Source of the DNA: Heterohyrax brucei
Taxonomy: Eukaryota; Chordata; Mammalia; Hyracoidea; Procaviidae
Length of the DNA: 64,000 nucleotides
Assembly: GCA_028571685.1 (NCBI GenBank)
Contig: CM053140.1
Span: 59,278,201-59,342,200, forward strand
Direction: 5' to 3'
Part shown: positions 21,842-32,590 of the stretch, piece after piece
Numbering within the stretch: the first letter of the stretch is position 1
Layout: each line of letters opens with the position of its first letter
Notes under the pieces: generated by a model
The model's database searches: none
Seen by the model: only the letters and a program-made list of their open reading frames with translations
Told to the model about the DNA's origin: nothing
Made by a program: the position numbers and the translations under genes

Positions 21842-23042
21842 GTGAGAAGTGGGGGGCGCCTCAGGGACTCCCTTACCCAACAGGATCTGGGAAGGCCCAG
21901 GAGCTAAGGGAACAGGGCTGAGAGTTCTGGTGTAGAGGGGATCCCTACTTTAGGGGGGGACCAGACCCATGAGGCACCCTCTACCCCTGGTGATCTTTCC
22001 ACAGTGATTTGCTATTCAAGACAGTCAACGCAGTGCTCCTACTCAGGTGTTACTCTCAATGTGACTGCAGCTCTGGGTCCTGAAGTTCAGGCAGGGCTGT
22101 CTCCAGGATTAGGCTCAGCAGAGCCTGGGGTAGGGAGAGTGATTCAGGGGGCTTTGGCTGGAGAAGCCAGGAGGGAAGGTGAGGGATGGGGGTTTGAGAC
22201 CTGGTGTCTGGAGCCAGGGGAGCTTTTTCTAGAACTTGCTCCAGGACCTGGCCTGCAATGGTGACTTGCTCCCTGGCCTGATTCTGGCTATGTTTTGAGG
22301 GTTCAGGAGCCATTTGGAAGCCCCCTCCACTGCCCCCAGCCTGGAGGGACTAATCCTTTACTCCTTTACTGAATTCGAGAGCCTGGGCTGGGATCTCAAA
22401 CCTTTCAGCCGTGGACTTGGGAGGACCATGAGAGATTCATTTATTCAAAAATACTCACTGAAGCCCAGCCATGTGCTGGGTACAGGTGATACCCAGGAAC
22501 CTCTGCTCTTTGTAGGATGGGACAGCCAAACAAATATGTGATGGAATATCAAGCACTGATGATTTCTACAAAAAACAGCCAGGCAGGAGTGTTTAGTGGG
22601 AGTACAGATGGCTGTGTATGCAACTGTTTTTAGGGAGATGGCAAGGGAAGGCCTCACTGAGGCAAAGATCAGAAAGACGAGAAAGAGGGAACCATGCAGA
22701 CACTGAGGGGAGATGTTCCAGGTAGCAAGGACAGCAGACACAACAGTCCTGAAGTGGGTAGCAGGCCTGGCCAGTCTTTGCCCACCATGTCTGAGTTCTC
22801 CACGTATTTGCTGTTTGGTTCCCCGGGTGGCTGTGGGTTTATGCACTAGATGCCCAAGGGTCACCCTGCCAACCCAGGCCTCAGTGTGCCACACTCTGCA
22901 ATGGGCTACTGGGGGCAGTGTGGTCCTGGGGGCGCAGAGCTGTCTGGCTAGGAAGGAAAGAACAGGGAGGACAGCCTGAGCAGAGGCTCAGCGTGTTTTG
23001 GGACTGTGAACAGGGTCCATCTGACTCCTGTTTTCTTTGCAG
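21842..23042 (+). other. PTPRU intron
   Basis: Donor gtgaga, acceptor tttctttgcag. A stretch at about 22440-22740 (attcatttattcaaaaatac, tgctgggtacaggtgatacc) resembles an old mammalian-wide repeat. No exon or recent element is seen. Confidence 0.65.
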
Positions 23043-23183
23043 AGCTACACACGGAGTGCGGCCTTCATCGTGACCCTGCACCCGCTGCAGAGCACCACAC
23101 CTGACTTCTGGAGGCTGGTGTATGACTATGGGTGCACCTCCATTGTCATGCTCAACCAGCTTAACCAGTCCAACTCGGCCTGG
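23043..23183 (+). CDS. PTPRU: PTPRU coding exon K: D2 segment
   Basis: It encodes residues 405-451: [29 protein letters not shown], then [21 protein letters not shown] is the D2 counterpart of the D1 DFWRMVWQ signature. Acceptor tttctttgcag, donor gtgaga, 47 whole codons. Confidence 0.97.
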
Positions 23184-23377
23184 GTGAGACACCCACTGGC
23201 TAGGCAGGCTGCTGCTCCCCAGGACACCAGTTTGCTCAAGGGAGCTAGACCAAGGGTCAAATGGCTTGTCCTAGCTCTGCCACTTCTTTGTTGTGTGACT
23301 TTAGGCAAGTCACAGTCTCCCTCCCAGAGCCTTGGTTTCCCCGTCTGTAAAGCAAGGGTCCCAAACTGGGGAAACAC

Positions 23378-23470
23378 ATTCTTGTTAGGTGCCACTGGGT
23401 AACTCATAGTAACCCCATGTGACAGAGTAGAGCTGTCCCATAGGATTTTCTTGACTGTAATCTTTCTTTG
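23378..23470 (-). repeat. AfroSINE-type fragment, antisense
   Basis: ttgttaggtgccactgggta, then gtgacagagtagagctgtcc and cataggattttcttgactg match the tail part of the SINE family on the complement. Confidence 0.7.
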
Positions 23471-23900
23471 GCATGTGTGTATGTGTGTATTAAGTAGAAG
23501 TTGACATTTCATGTCAGTTTCTTATGCAAAAACTTGCACACACATTGTTTTGTGGCCCTAGTTGCTTTCCCCAGACTATGACAGCACATGCTCCCCCTCC
23601 ACCCCCGATTTCCCCTGTCTATTTAACCACCTCCTGTCTCTCTCTGCCTTCTAATCTCACCTCTGGGTGAGAGCTGCCCAGTTAGTCTCCTGTGTCTCTC
23701 TGAGCCAAGAAACACACTCTCCACAGGCATCATTTTATGTCTTATATGCCAGTTCAATATTTGTCTGGAGAGTTGGCTTCTGGAATGGTTTCAGTTCTGG
23801 GCTAACAGGGGTCTTGGCTGTAATCTCCAAAAGCAGTTTGCTGAGTCTTTGTCCCTTGGAGCTGCTGGGTGGGTTTGGGCAGCAGTGAGTGTTTTACCAG
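23470..23900 (-). repeat. Possible L1 3'-UTR piece, antisense
   Basis: The layout (aagttgacatttcatgtcag, then ttgtggccctagttgctttc, gacagcacatgctccccctc) resembles the L1 3' ends at 30135, 35410 and 60150, but it is very diverged. Confidence 0.4.
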
Positions 23901-24180
23901 GGCTCATTGATCACCTGCGGTGTGCTAGGGACTCTGCTTTAGGCTCACAGTTGCATGCCTGGCAGTGGCTAGCGGATGAAGGCTTCGGGAGAGAAAATTA
24001 AGACCCAGAGTGGTGCAGTCCCTTCTCCAGCATCTGGGAAGTGGCAGAGCTATGCCCCCGCAATGGGCTGCTGCATCCCAGAGCTTCTGTTCTTTCACCC
24101 GCTGGACTAGGCTGCTCACGATGGGGCATCTGAGGCAGGGTAAAACTCAAGCCTTCTCAGATTTTCAATGTGTGACCACC

Positions 24181-24347
24181 CGTAAAAGCAAACCCATTGC
24201 CGTTGATTCAGTTCCAACTCATAGTGATGCTATTGGATGCAGTAGGACTGCCCCAGAGAGTTTCCAAGGAGCACCTGGTGAATTTGACCTCTCGACCCTT
24301 TGATTAATAGCTGTAGCACCTAACCACTGTACCACCAGAGTTTTCAT
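24181..24347 (-). repeat. AfroSINE, antisense
   Basis: gcaaacccattgccgttgat, gactgccccagagagtttcc, gagcacctggtgaatttgac and gcacctaaccactgtaccac are in complement order. Confidence 0.9.
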
Positions 24348-24728
24348 GTGTGATCTAGGTAAGCTAATTTACCCCTTAGAGCCGCAGCTCCTTCTTTGTA
24401 CAATGGAGACCATCACAGGACTTGTTCTTAGGATCAGTGTCTGGACCGTATGAGATGTGTGTCAAACACTCGGAGCTGTGCTGTGCCTGGTATGTAGTAG
24501 GCACTTAGTACATAGCAGGGATGAAGACCATGAGGGCAGTAATGACTTCTGAGGTTTCTAGACATTGCTTCTGACCACAGCCCAGGGGCTGCTCCTCTGA
24601 CTGCCCCCATTTCTTTCTGGGGCTCTCAAGGCTGGGGCTCCTGGGAAGTACAGATGCCCAGCCTCGCAGCCGTGCGACCAGAGCCTGTGTATCTCTGAAC
24701 CCCCTTTCTCCCTCGTTCTCTGCCCGGG

Positions 24729-25505
24729 TTGTTGTTAGATGCCTTCAAGTTGGTTCTGACTCATAGCGACCCTGTGCACAACTGAACAGAACACTTAACT
24801 GGTCTGGTACCATCCTCACAGCTGTCGTGCTTAGGCCTGTTGCTGCGGCCACTGTGTCAACCTGTCTCATAGAGGGTCTTCCTCTTTGTCGCTGACCCTC
24901 TACTTTACCACGCGTGATGCCCTTTTCCAGAGACTGATCCCGGCTGATAACATGTCCCAAGTCCGTGAGATGAAGTCTCACCATCCCTGCTGCTAAGGCA
25001 CGTTCTGGCTGTACTTCTAAGACAGACTTGTTCATTCTTCTGGCCAAACCCTCTGCTGCTGAGTTGATTCTGACTCATGGTGACCCTATAGAACAGTCCC
25101 CCAGGGTTTCTCAGGAGCGCCTGGTGGATTTGAGCTGCTGACCTTTGGTCGGCAGCCACAGCACTTAACCACTAGGCAACCAGGGCCCCTAGTATGTTCA
25201 GTATTCTTTGCCGACACCGTAATTCAGTATTCCTCACCAACACCATGGCATCATTCTTCCTGGCCTTCTTTGTTCATTGTCCAGTTTTCACATACGTATG
25301 AGGCACTTGAAAACGCCGTGACTGGGGTCAGGTGCACTGTAGTTCTTAAAGTGACTTTTTTTTTAAGTAAAACACTTTTACGAGGTGTTTTGTGGCAGGA
25401 TTTGCCTAAGGCAATGTATTGTTTGATTTCTTGACTGCTGCTTTCCTGAGTTTTGATTGTGGATCCAAGTACATTGAAATCCTTCATAATATCAGTATTT
25501 TCTGG
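24729..25505 (-). repeat. RTE (BovB-like) LINE 3' fragment, antisense
   Basis: It begins gttgttgttagatgccttca (the element's 3' terminus on the complement) and runs through ctgataacatgtcccaagtc and ccatccctgctgctaaggca. After an inserted SINE it continues tgttcattgtccagttttca and gatttcttgactgctgcttt. The same word order recurs at 32590, 40095, 47768 and 59630. Confidence 0.85.
25045..25190 (-). repeat. AfroSINE, antisense, inside the RTE fragment
   Basis: ctgctgctgagttgattctg, then gcgcctggtggatttgagct and cagcacttaaccactaggca form the complement of the SINE. The RTE text resumes at about 25195, so the SINE is the later insertion. Confidence 0.9.
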
Positions 25506-26288
25506 CTAGGAGACTTTGCTATAAAATGAGCATGGCAGCCTCTTAATGGTTGCCTCTGGAAGACTTCATTAACTGGGTTCTTTAAGAGTCAGGCACATGG
25601 TGTAAATGACTCAGGACTGCAAGAAAATGGGCTCCAGCCCCTGGACAGGGAGCTAGAGGGAATCCCAGTTGTGGCAAGGAGTGTCCCTCTGGAGGGGACT
25701 GAGGGACGCTTACCTAGACATCATTCAGTGGGCACTGGTCTGCTCGTTCATTCATCCAACTTTTCCTGCCAGGCCTTGCAGAGGGCAGTGGGGAGAGGGA
25801 GAAGACACAACCCCTTCTAGGATCTCATGATCTGGAGTTGGAGGGGAGCATGTGTAAAAGCAGATGGTGACAGCACATGGGAAAAGGACTATGGTGGAGC
25901 TGACACAGGGCCACAGAGGAACCTGGGAAACAGTATATCAGGAGGACTTTCTGGAGAAGGTGTTATCTGGGCAGAGATGTGTAGGAAGAGAAGAGCTGAC
26001 TAGGCAAAGAGGTGGGGGAAAAGTGATCCATAGAAAGGGAGCACGCAGCATATGCAAAGGCTTACATGTAGGGAGTTGCTGGGACTTCAGGCAAAAAGGA
26101 AAAGGTAGTGTGCCCTCCTGATGGGGCTATGATCAGAGAGGAAGGATGGTGTATTCTAGGAGGGGGCTTGGGGATATAGTTACTATAGCTGGAGAATCTG
26201 GGGTCTGGAGAAAGGAAGAGCCTGTCCCAGGCTCTAAGGAGAGCTGTTCCTAGAAGCTGGGGCTCCAGCTGACTGAGCTGGAAGACAA

Positions 26289-26325
<37 letters not shown>
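26289..26325. repeat. (TG)n microsatellite
   Basis: About 18 uninterrupted TG units after one CG. It is long and pure and therefore likely to vary in length between individuals. Confidence 0.97.
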
Positions 26326-26326
<1 letters not shown>

Positions 26327-26900
26327 TAGGGCTGAGACTTCTCTGGCCCTCCACTGTCTTGAGTCTATAGCCTGGGGGAGAGGTGCATCTAGAACTCTGA
26401 CTCTTGGAAGGATCCTGGGTCAGGAATAGGGGTGTTGAGTTGTGTTACAGCATTGGGGCACCCCACATTTGTGAGCTGGTACTGAGGACAGAGGCAATGG
26501 GAGAGAGGGCCATAGGTAGGGGTCATCTGAGGACTATCCCTAGAAGGAAGAATCCTTATTAGGAGTGTGGGTGTGAATATATGTATTTGTCTGTGTGTGA
26601 GAGAGAGAGTGTCAAGGTTCAGGTTTGTAGCCACATGACAGTTGGTGTCAGTGCCATGCATGAGGGGTTGGTTGGTCTCAGCTGATTGGAATGCATTGGT
26701 GCCAGTGTGCGGGGTAGGCATGCACTGTCTGATGGGTGAGTGGTGGTGAGTGAGAGGGCTCTGAAGGTGAGTCTAGAGTGAGTTGGTAGCCCAGGGTGCA
26801 TGGGAGCCCAGGGCAGAGGTGGAGGACTTGGGGTAGAAGTGAGGCCCGCTGCCCCAGCCTGGTTCTACTCAGCTCCCCCGTCTTGGTGCTGGTCCCCCAG

Positions 26901-27026
26901 CCCTGCCTGCAGTACTGGCCTGAGCCCGGCCGGCAGCAGTATGGCCTCATGGAGGTGGAGTTTGTGTCTGGAACTGCAGATGAGGACTTGGTGGCTCGTG
27001 TCTTCCGGGTGCAGAACGTCTCTCGG
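26901..27026 (+). CDS. PTPRU: PTPRU coding exon L: D2 segment
   Basis: It encodes residues 452-493: [18 protein letters not shown], then [18 protein letters not shown] and QNVSR. QYWP is the D2 version of the KCxxYWP strand. Acceptor gtcccccag, donor gtgagt, 42 whole codons. Confidence 0.97.
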
Positions 27027-27146
27027 GTGAGTGACCCAGAGATCCCAGGGTGAGAACGGGTGTGGTGCTTGGGGTGGCCTTTAATCACCTTCTTTTGACC
27101 TGGGTGCTTGTGTGCCCCTGCCCCTGCCTGGCTGCCGTGTCCCCAG

Positions 27147-27304
27147 CTGCAGGAGGGGCACCTGCTGGTGCGACACTTCCAGTTCCTGCGGTGGTCTGCG
27201 TACCGGGACACACCGGACTCCAGGAAGGCCTTCCTGCACCTACTGGCCGAGGTGGACAAGTGGCAGGCGGAGAACGGGGATGGGCGCACGGTTGTACACT
27301 GCTT
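27147..27304 (+). CDS. PTPRU: PTPRU coding exon M: D2 general-acid loop region and catalytic-site cysteine
   Basis: It encodes residues 494-545 plus two bases of Leu-546. The segment [15 protein letters not shown] replaces the usual WPD loop with WSAYRD, and the exon ends RTVVHCL, with the D2 cysteine at residue 545. The intron before it is short (27027-27146), with acceptor gtccccag; the donor is gtgagt. Confidence 0.97.
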
Positions 27305-28333
27305 GTGAGTGCTGGCTGTGGGAGCGGGGCTGGGAGCCAATGGGGCTGGGGCAGAGCTCACTCTGAGAGGGACCCCAAGACTGGCCCCAAGACCCCTGGG
27401 CTTCTAGACAAGTGTAGTCTGACCTCTCCTCAGCCAGCCAAGGTTGGGCTTGTCTTTGCCGGAGAAACCCAGTGAGTTCTAAGGGTGCCCTCTGCATGAC
27501 TTTTGACCTTGTCAAGTAAGCGGAGTCCTGTGTCAGAATTTTTCATCCCGTAAGATGGTAGCTTATTCTGTAAGTCCGAGGAGTTTCAACCTTTGTGCAT
27601 GTATACATATAACCTTCTTTTATGAATCCATCCACCCACCAACCCACTCACCCCACCCATTCATCCATCTATATACATGCCTTTGTTTATCAATTCATTT
27701 ACTCACTCATGTCTGAGACACAGTCGTTCCTTTGCTCCCCACTTTTGGCTTCTGCCCTCTCAGTGTCAGGCTAGGCATTTGCTGGATGCCTGGGGAGGGA
27801 GCTGACTCATCTGGGCCTCAGGTCCTTGACAGCCCTTCAGGAAGGGGCTCAGGGGCTAGTCAGTGGTCTGTCCTAGAATCTCAAGGAGTGAGGGTTAAGT
27901 GGCTGCGTGGATGGCTAGGTCTTTATGTGAGAGCCTATGGGCGTGACTTGGGTTGTGTGTGTCTACATCCTATGGGTCTGGGTGGCAGTGGTAGTGGTCA
28001 GTTTTCTCAGGGCTTATTTTTCATTGTGCTCTTTGGTCCTTGCTTGCTGCGCAGCTGTCCTTCTCTGTGGCAGACTTTATGTCTCAGAGTCTTTCTCTTG
28101 GACTGTATCTAGTCTCCTTCTCTCAGCATCTGTTTATTCTTGAGCATGTCTTCCTAGCCACCATAACGACATCAGTCTTAGCCTCTGACCCCGCCTCCTT
28201 AACATGCTGTCCCTTAGCCTGTTTCCTCTAGGCTATTAGACCCTGTCCCTTCTCCCTTTGGGTTCCCTGGTTCTGACTTTCACCCTTGGGTTCTCTGGCC
28301 CAAACCCTTAAACGTTTTGTTTATCTCATTTAG
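27305..28333 (+). other. PTPRU intron
   Basis: Donor gtgagt, acceptor ctcatttag. The stretch 27620-27720 is rich in ccatccaccc and ccattcatccatc words, a low-complexity tract. Nothing else is recognised. Confidence 0.75.
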
Positions 28334-28469
28334 GAACGGGGGCGGCCGCAGTGGCACCTTTTGTGCCTGTGCCACGGTCCTGGAGATGATTCGCTGCCAC
28401 AGCCTGGTGGACGTTTTCTTTGCTGCCAAAATGCTCCGCAACTATAAGCCCAATATGGTGGAGACTCTG
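28334..28469 (+). CDS. PTPRU: PTPRU coding exon N: D2 P-loop and following helix
   Basis: It completes Leu-546 and encodes residues 547-591. Joined to exon M it gives HCLNGGGRSG, a Cys-x5-Arg loop with both key residues kept but with Asn-Gly-Gly in place of the usual Ala-Gly. Then follow [13 protein letters not shown] and [13 protein letters not shown]. Acceptor ctcatttag, donor gtgagg. Confidence 0.97.
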
Positions 28470-28704
28470 GTGAGGGGCCTGTCCCAGGTCTAGCCACATC
28501 CAGTTTCCTAGTCCATGCCTGGCCAGGGCCCTCAGCACCTGGTCTTCTATGTGTGGTCTCCCAGTTGGGTTTGGGGTCTAGTCCTGTAGTGTGAAAACTT
28601 TCTTCCTATTTTCCTCCTTTCTCCCAAGCATAATCCCCTCTCTTTCTTCTTGAGTATTAGGGTGGGACCTGGCTTCTGAATCCCTTTCTCCCTCTCCCCC
28701 TCAG

Positions 28705-28767
28705 GACCAGTACCACTTTTGCTACGATGTGGCCCTGGAGTACCTGGAGGGGATGGAGTCGAGATAG
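28705..28767 (+). CDS. PTPRU: PTPRU final coding exon O (coding part) and stop
   Basis: It encodes residues 592-611, [20 protein letters not shown], then TAG at 28765-28767. The C-terminus EGMESR separates PTPRU from PTPRM, PTPRK and PTPRT, which end differently. Acceptor ctccccctcag. The intron before it is 235 bases (28470-28704). Confidence 0.98.
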   Translation, partial: DQYHFCYDVALEYLEGMESR

Positions 28768-29866
28768 CGGCCCCTGGCCTGGGGCACCGTCTGCGCACTC
28801 AGAGCCAGGCCCACTGTCCAGGACTGGCGAGGAGGACCTGTGCCTCCATCTCTACTTGGTCACTGCCCCCATGGGGAAATCACTGGAGTGGGTACTGGGC
28901 TACTTTGGTGCCCCTTCTGCTGTGGGCAAGGCCCTTCACCATTACCTGGGGGCAGGCTGTGGGCCAAGGAGGCACTTGAGCAAGGCTGCAGCCCTGCCAC
29001 ACTGCTACAGGGTCCTGCTAGCCTGTGCTGAGAGCTGGCACAGCCTGGGGGAACAGCAGGGACTCAGAACTGCCAGCTCTGGGGTCCTAGGCTCAAGCCC
29101 CTTAATTCTATCCCAGCCTTGGCAGAGATGGGTGAGGTCCTGCAAAAGGTGTGCTGGGCTGAGATTTCTGCCCAGCTTGGCTCCCTGTGGGCATGGGCAG
29201 AGGATACATTGGGGCTTGGTCTCAGAAGTCCTCTCTGCCCCAACTCCAGAGGAGTTTGCAGACACCGATCTCATCTGCCAGTGACTCACATCCAGTCTGC
29301 CCTCCCTGGGGGCGATTTGCAGCTCCCTCCTCCACTGTCACCCCTGCAGCCCCAGGGGTATCTGCTCACCATCCCTCCTTCTCACTTTTGCATCCCTGAT
29401 GTGTGTTCTGAGCTTCCCTGAACCAGGACCTGGGTGTCCCTTCCCTGCCTGACCCACCGTCTGCAGAATGAAGTCACCTTAGCCCCCTTTTCCCATTAAT
29501 TTCAGGCCTCACTGGCCTGGCCCCGCTCAACCTGGGCTGGTAATTGTCTGCAAAGCTGAAGCTCCCTGTGGCTCCCTAGAGATTGGACAATGCCAGAACA
29601 GGGGTGCGGTAACCCCTGGAGTTGGGAGGAAAAAGGAATGTTTTGGGATGGAGGATCTATGCTTTTTTGTTTATTTTGTTGTTTTATGATGGGTGGATGG
29701 GAAGCTCTCTTTAAAATGGGGCAGGCCACACCCCCATTCCGTGCCTCAATTTCCCCTTCAGTAAACTGTAGATATGACTACTGACCTACCTCGCAGGGGG
29801 CTGTGGGGAGGTATAAGCCAATGTTTGTAAAGCGCTTTGTAAATAAACGTGCTCTCTGAATGCCAC
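28768..29866 (+). other. PTPRU: PTPRU 3' UTR
   Basis: About 1.1 kb of non-coding sequence after the stop in the last exon, without recognisable repeats. The end is inferred from the AATAAA at 29842 with cleavage expected 15-25 bases downstream. The last 40 bases contain tgtttgtaaagcgctttgta, a conserved-looking stretch near the signal. Confidence 0.85.
29842..29847 (+). terminator. Poly(A) signal AATAAA of PTPRU
   Basis: A canonical hexamer in gtaaataaacgtgctc, about 1.08 kb after the stop, followed within 40 bases by a GT-containing stretch (gccctgtgtctg). It is the first canonical AATAAA I noticed in the final exon. Confidence 0.85.
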
Positions 29867-30134
29867 AGAGCTGCCCTGTGTCTGATCAGCTTGACTGGGG
29901 CCCCACTCACTGTCTTCCAGTTGCCCTGTGCCTGGGAGGGCCCTGGACTGGGATTCAGGGGTCTGGGCACTGGTCTGGCTTGTCTTTCCATCCATAAAGT
30001 GGGAGTGTGGAGCAGAGCCGGGCTGTGGTCCCTTCTGTTTTCAGAGGTGGTTCGGGGGCCGCCATTGCTGCTTCCACCCAGGCCTTGGAAGTACTTTGTC
30101 AGGCAGCAGGCTTTATCCTTTTCTTCTTCTTTTT

Positions 30135-31850
30135 TAAAAATAATATTGTGATTTTGATAAAAGTAAGTTCGCATTTCACAGTTTGGAGTTTGTCCAGTGG
30201 AGCTGATTACATTTTACACAGCGTGACCACTTTCTCGTTATTTCCTCTCTGGTTCTGATTGCAGTAACTCAGTTCTCTGTCCCCTTGCCTTCACTGGGTC
30301 TCAGATAGATGAGTTTGTAAGGAGCATAGTACTCAAGGGTGGGTGACAGTGTTGCTTTTATGAGCCACTCTTGTTATTTAGCTAAAAGATAACCTTGTGG
30401 AATAGTTTTGGTTCAAGATTTAAAGACTACCTCAGGGTGCTAGTCTTGGGGAGGCCGTCAATCTCAACTGGTCCAGTAAGTCTGGACTTTTTAAATACTT
30501 TGAATTCTGTCCGCATTTGCCTCCCATTCAATCAGAATCCGTTTATTGTGGCCCTGGTCAGAACAGTTGGTAGTGGTACCCAGGTACCATCTAGTCCTTC
30601 TGGCCTCAGGGTAGAGGAAATCATGGTTCCGGCAGATTGTTAGTCCTGTGGACTGGTTTCTTCGAGTCTTTGATTTCCTTCATTCTCTTTTACATGTAGA
30701 GACCAACAGTTGTAGCTTAGATGGCTGCTTACAAGTTTTTAAGATCCCAGATGCTACTTACCAAACTGGGACGTAGAACATCAAATTTTACACATACTGT
30801 ATTATGTCAGTTAACTAACTTGTCCCACGAGACTATGGTCCTTAGCCTTCAGACTTGAAAATCAGTCTCACAGGGTGTTTAATAAGTATCCATGTTTGTG
30901 CCCCTGTGTGCTTTACTGTATGTATGAGAATATGTGGATGCATGCACTTACATATAGCTACACCTGCATATACCCACCTGTATACACATATGCATACCTG
31001 TAATTTGTATACATATGTACCCGTGTCCAAACTTCTGTTCTTTATTTGTTGTTTCACGGTTGTGTATGTCCCAGCATTTACGAACAATGTCCTTTTTTTC
31101 TTGTGCATTTCTTAGTGGCATCGTTTACCTTGGTCAAGCTGTACACACTTAACCCATGTTTGCTGTTATATTTTCCATCCCCCAAAATAACAACTGTCTG
31201 CTGCCTAGAGAGTGACTCCTTCCCCACCCCAACTACAAGTCTGACAATTAAGTCAGTGAACTTAGTTGTTCTAAGTGCAACATACCTCATTGCTGAATAT
31301 CACTAAGTTCACCTCCAAAGTCCTCCCCTGGGGAAGCTATGCACTGATGCCAGCACCTAGTCTACCCTTCAAAGCAATTTTGGAACTTTTTCTGGAGTAG
31401 CTTTTGCGTTTGGTGGCATGGTGGCAAGTTCATGAACTTAATTATATAGTTGTCTGTGAGGAAGTTTTTAGCCAGTAAACAAATAACTGTATTGGAACAC
31501 TCTCCCTACTCACCTGATCTGGCTCCCAGTGACTTTTTTCTTTACTTGAAGATAAATGAAATACTGAAAGAAGATATTTTGATGGCATTCAGGACATTAA
31601 GGGTAATATGATGACAGCTTTGATGGCCATTCCAGAAAAGGGTTCCAAAATTGCTTCGAAGGGTGTACTAGGCACAGACATTAGTGCGTAGCTTCTCAAG
31701 GGGAGTACTTTGAAGGTGACCGTATTGATATTCAGCAATGAAGTATGTGATACTTTTTCTAGGACGAGTTAGTGAACTTAATTGGCAGTCTTTGTATCTC
31801 TGGTAACCACAACTGAACTTCGGTTTCAGTATATGTACCTATTCCTGACA
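30135..31850 (-). repeat. L1 3' UTR, antisense, split by a mariner
   Basis: It starts at a T-rich edge (ttttttaaaaataatattgt) and follows the same order as the copies at 35410 and 60150: ggtccagtaagtctggactt, atggctgcttacaagttttt, aagatcccagatgctactta, then accaaactgggacgtagaac. After the mariner the L1 text goes on with ctctggtaaccacaactgaa. It starts about 270 bases past the PTPRU poly(A) site. Confidence 0.75.
31236..31794 (+). mobile_element. Mariner-family DNA transposon remnant with long inverted arms
   Basis: Flanked by TA on both sides (31234-31235 and 31795-31796). The two ends are inverted copies of each other over about 165 bases (31236-31400 against 31626-31794), with differences scattered along the arms. 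The centre (about 31490-31600) encodes on the + strand the mariner transposase C-terminal signature YSPDLAPSDFFLY, with stops soon after. No complete transposase is present, so it is inactive. Confidence 0.85.
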
Positions 31851-31939
31851 ATGGGCTTTATCTTGAGACCCCCTAAGGGCCAGGGAGCTGCCTTTCTCCC
31901 AACTGGGAGCCTGGATCACGATGGAGCTCTCTCCGTGGC

Positions 31940-32590
31940 ACTGTGGAAGATGCCGGCTTTGGTGTCAGGCAGATTGGCTCCACTAGCTGTGAGACTCTGG
32001 GCAAGTCATTTATCCTCTCTGGGCCTCAGTTTAGCATCTGTAAGGTGGAGACAGTCCCTTTGGGATCATATGAGATGGTGACAGTTAAGTGTGTTACCTG
32101 ACACCAGGGGTGCTGAAGAGGCTTGGTTTACAATTGCAGTGCAAAGACAGGGACAGAGGAGACACTCCTGCTGGAGATGACAGTTGAGCTGCCAGAATCC
32201 AGTTCATTCCTACCCCAGGCTTCCACATGCGGTGGAGTGGAGAGGGGAAGGGCTGGCTGGGTATTAGGGACCTAAGACAGTATGACCTTGGACAAGACGG
32301 TTCTATTTCCAGTCCTCAATTTCTTCATGAGAACTGGTTTGGTGAAGTTCTTCTGGTTCTATGAATCTTACATATTGGCTGATCATGCCTCAGTTTCTCT
32401 ATTGTCCAAAAGATATCCCTTCTGATGACGTCACAATTCAGTATTGTTTTATCTGAATTAAAAATTTACGGACAGTGATGATCCTAACCACACTGTGTCT
32501 GTTTCCTGATCTCCTAAATGAAAAGAACGGCATCTACTTTGTTTTGAGGGCTAGTAAAAAGAACTAGCACAGCCCCTGGTGATAGAACTG
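31940..32590. other. Intergenic, mostly unique
   Basis: A MIR-like piece is seen at about 31970-32090 (gactctgggcaagtcattta, gcctcagtttagcatctgta). The rest shows no gene or recent element. Confidence 0.6.

Larger units (their letters stand above)
23184..26900 (+). other. PTPRU intron (3.7 kb) with RTE and SINE insertions
   Basis: Donor gtgaga, acceptor gtcccccag. Contents: MIR-like (23260-23370), antisense SINE (23378-23470), possible L1 3' piece (23470-23900), antisense AfroSINE (24181-24347), RTE fragment (24729-25505) split by another AfroSINE, and a long TG microsatellite (26289-26325). 25510-26280 and 26330-26890 show no repeat or exon. Confidence 0.75.
1..29866 (+). other. PTPRU: PTPRU gene, 3' portion (introns, 15 terminal coding exons, 3' UTR)
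   Basis: This is the 3' part of a type IIB (MAM-containing) receptor-type protein tyrosine phosphatase, a single-pass plasma-membrane protein that acts at cell-cell contacts. The fifteen exons join in one frame with phases that match at every junction and encode 611 residues ending at TAG 28765. I recognise PTPRU rather than the paralogues PTPRM, PTPRK or PTPRT from three points: the juxtamembrane run [14 protein letters not shown], the missing KNRY motif before DYINANYID, and the C-terminus EYLEGMESR. Human PTPRU has about 1446 residues, so roughly 835 N-terminal residues (MAM, Ig, four FN3 repeats, transmembrane helix) should be encoded upstream. No exon is recognisable in 1-6424, so the window appears to start inside an intron. 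In this annotation residue 1 is the split Gly codon at the start of the first exon. Identification is by eye; an orthologue alignment would settle it. Confidence 0.96.

Noticed and set aside
26289..26325. CRISPR-like or other regular array
   Set aside because: It is a plain TG microsatellite, and no array of spaced repeats exists anywhere in this vertebrate window.
26678..27361. A 227-codon open frame on the - strand
   Set aside because: It lies opposite PTPRU exons L and M, whose GC-rich codons leave the complement open. No domain is recognisable.
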